Source of the DNA: Flavisolibacter sp.
Lineage (GTDB): Bacteria; Bacteroidota; Bacteroidia; Chitinophagales; Chitinophagaceae
Direction: 5' to 3'
NCBI GenBank assembly: GCA_025936195.1
Contig: JAICTW010000180.1
Coordinates: 1 to 6,154, forward strand
Length of the DNA stretch: 6,154 bases
Positions 5,423 through 6,154 of the stretch are shown piece after piece. Position 1 is the first letter of the stretch, and each line of letters begins with the position of its first letter. Under the pieces are notes generated by a model that saw only the letters and a program-made list of their open reading frames with translations, was not told where the DNA came from and searched no databases. The position numbers were made by a program, and so were the translations under genes.

Positions 5423-6154
5423 TCACTGTTTTGAATAGCTGATGATTTCACCATTGATCGCATCCAGTAAGCCATCGGTATAGGCGTCTTCTGTCAGTTG
5501 CCAGAACATAATGCCACCGAGTTTTTTATCAAGTGCATATTTTGTTTTTAGTTGTATGGACCTCTTATCATCGTACGTAACAAAAAGATGTTGTGAAGGA
5601 TTGAATAAATAAGGAGCATTTGCTTTTTCATCCCAATGATACACAAAGCCGCTGTCGGCTGAAAGTCTTATCGCAAAATCTTTATACGATACGCCCTTTA
5701 AAAATTTCCCCTGCTGGTACAAGCCGGAATTCGTATCTGGGACAGCTTCCCACATTCTTCCATAAAAAGCTGCACCAATTACTATTTTATTCCGTTGCAC
5801 TTTACGATCAATTAATTTTTGAACTGCATTGTCAATGGACTCCACTTGTTGTTCGGTGGAATATAGCGGCGTGTGATGTCCGGTTTCACCTGAATAGCCA
5901 TTTACCAAATCATAAGTCATCAGGTTTACATAATTCACTTTCTTCATCACTTTTTTCCAATCAACCGACAAATCAATATAATGATTGAAGCCTCCTGCCG
6001 CGAAACTGATCTCGTATTTATTGCCAAGTATTTTTCTTAGCTGCTTTATTAAATCAGTAAAATTTTCTTTATCGGAGGCCTGGTATTTATGATTGGGAAA
6101 TCCTGCAATGGTTGGATATTCCCAATCCAGGTCCACACCATCACTGTCAAAGTA
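5423..6154 (-). CDS. Glycoside hydrolase family 18 (chitinase-like), C-terminal part, cut by window edge
   Basis: This minus-strand gene enters from the right edge. The 243 codons in the window open with YFDSDGVDLDWEYP, which is the GH18 DGxDxDWE motif; the catalytic acid Glu is residue 12 of the fragment (codon 6119-6121). The Asp residues two and four positions before it are present. Further family elements follow: FAAGGF, then NLMTYDLVNGYSG (the Met-Tyr-Asp strand), IGAAFYGRMW (start of the small inserted domain of ChiA-type enzymes), and GIMFWQLTED, whose Trp lines the sugar-binding floor. Such enzymes cleave chitin or related GlcNAc polymers with retention, using the substrate N-acetyl group. 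The protein ends about 25 residues after that Trp strand, so no C-terminal binding module or type IX secretion sorting domain is attached. The N-terminus, including any signal peptide, is outside the window. An internal GTG at 6134-6136 is not the true start, because the frame stays open to the edge. Confidence 0.93.
   Translation of the reverse strand, partial: YFDSDGVDLDWEYPTIAGFPNHKYQASDKENFTDLIKQLRKILGNKYEISFAAGGFNHYIDLSVDWKKVMKKVNYVNLMTYDLVNGYSGETGHHTPLYSTEQQVESIDNAVQKLIDRKVQRNKIVIGAAFYGRMWEAVPDTNSGLYQQGKFLKGVSYKDFAIRLSADSGFVYHWDEKANAPYLFNPSQHLFVTYDDKRSIQLKTKYALDKKLGGIMFWQLTEDAYTDGLLDAINGEIISYSKQ

Noticed and set aside
5620..5988. Plus-strand open frame of 122 codons
   Set aside because: It lies wholly antisense to the GH18 coding region, whose motifs are clear; it is a shadow frame.

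Overview
The window looks like a chromosomal segment from a Bacteroidota bacterium, probably from the Chitinophagaceae or a nearby family. The reasons are a GC content of roughly 40 percent, A-rich leaders without Shine-Dalgarno sequences, and protein sequences of that general style. The taxonomic call is inference from sequence style, not from a marker gene.

Layout, left to right. (1) At the left edge, on the minus strand, is the N-terminal 58 codons of a class I/II PLP-dependent aminotransferase that runs out of the window. (2) A 460-base divergent intergenic region follows, with short repeats and one GC-rich hairpin but no convincing gene. (3) On the plus strand is a 5'(3')-deoxyribonucleotidase of the HAD superfamily. 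(4) Next comes a plus-strand group: a GntP-family permease, a RidA/YjgF-family protein, a D-serine dehydratase/D-threonine aldolase-like PLP enzyme and, after a 120-base gap holding an 8-bp tandem repeat, a renal-dipeptidase-family (M19) metallopeptidase. (5) Convergent on the minus strand at the right edge is the C-terminal part of a family 18 glycoside hydrolase (chitinase-like), cut by the window end just before its catalytic motif would be left behind.

The most coherent unit is 1239-5348. The permease, RidA and PLP enzyme are packed with 14-base spacing and then a start/stop overlap or 4-base gap, so they are very likely one transcript. Together they read as a D-amino-acid uptake and breakdown module. 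A GntP/DsdX-type carrier would import a D-hydroxy amino acid such as D-serine or D-threonine. The PLP enzyme, which carries the H-x-C zinc pair known from eukaryotic-type D-serine dehydratase, would eliminate water from it. RidA would hydrolyse the reactive enamine/imine product to the 2-oxo acid and ammonia. The M19 dipeptidase, a family known to accept a D-residue at the C-terminal position, could supply D-amino acids from dipeptides. The individual family assignments are strong; the joint pathway is inference. The families themselves are known, so the novelty is in the combination and the unproven substrate. The flanking aminotransferase, nucleotidase and chitinase show no obvious link to this module.
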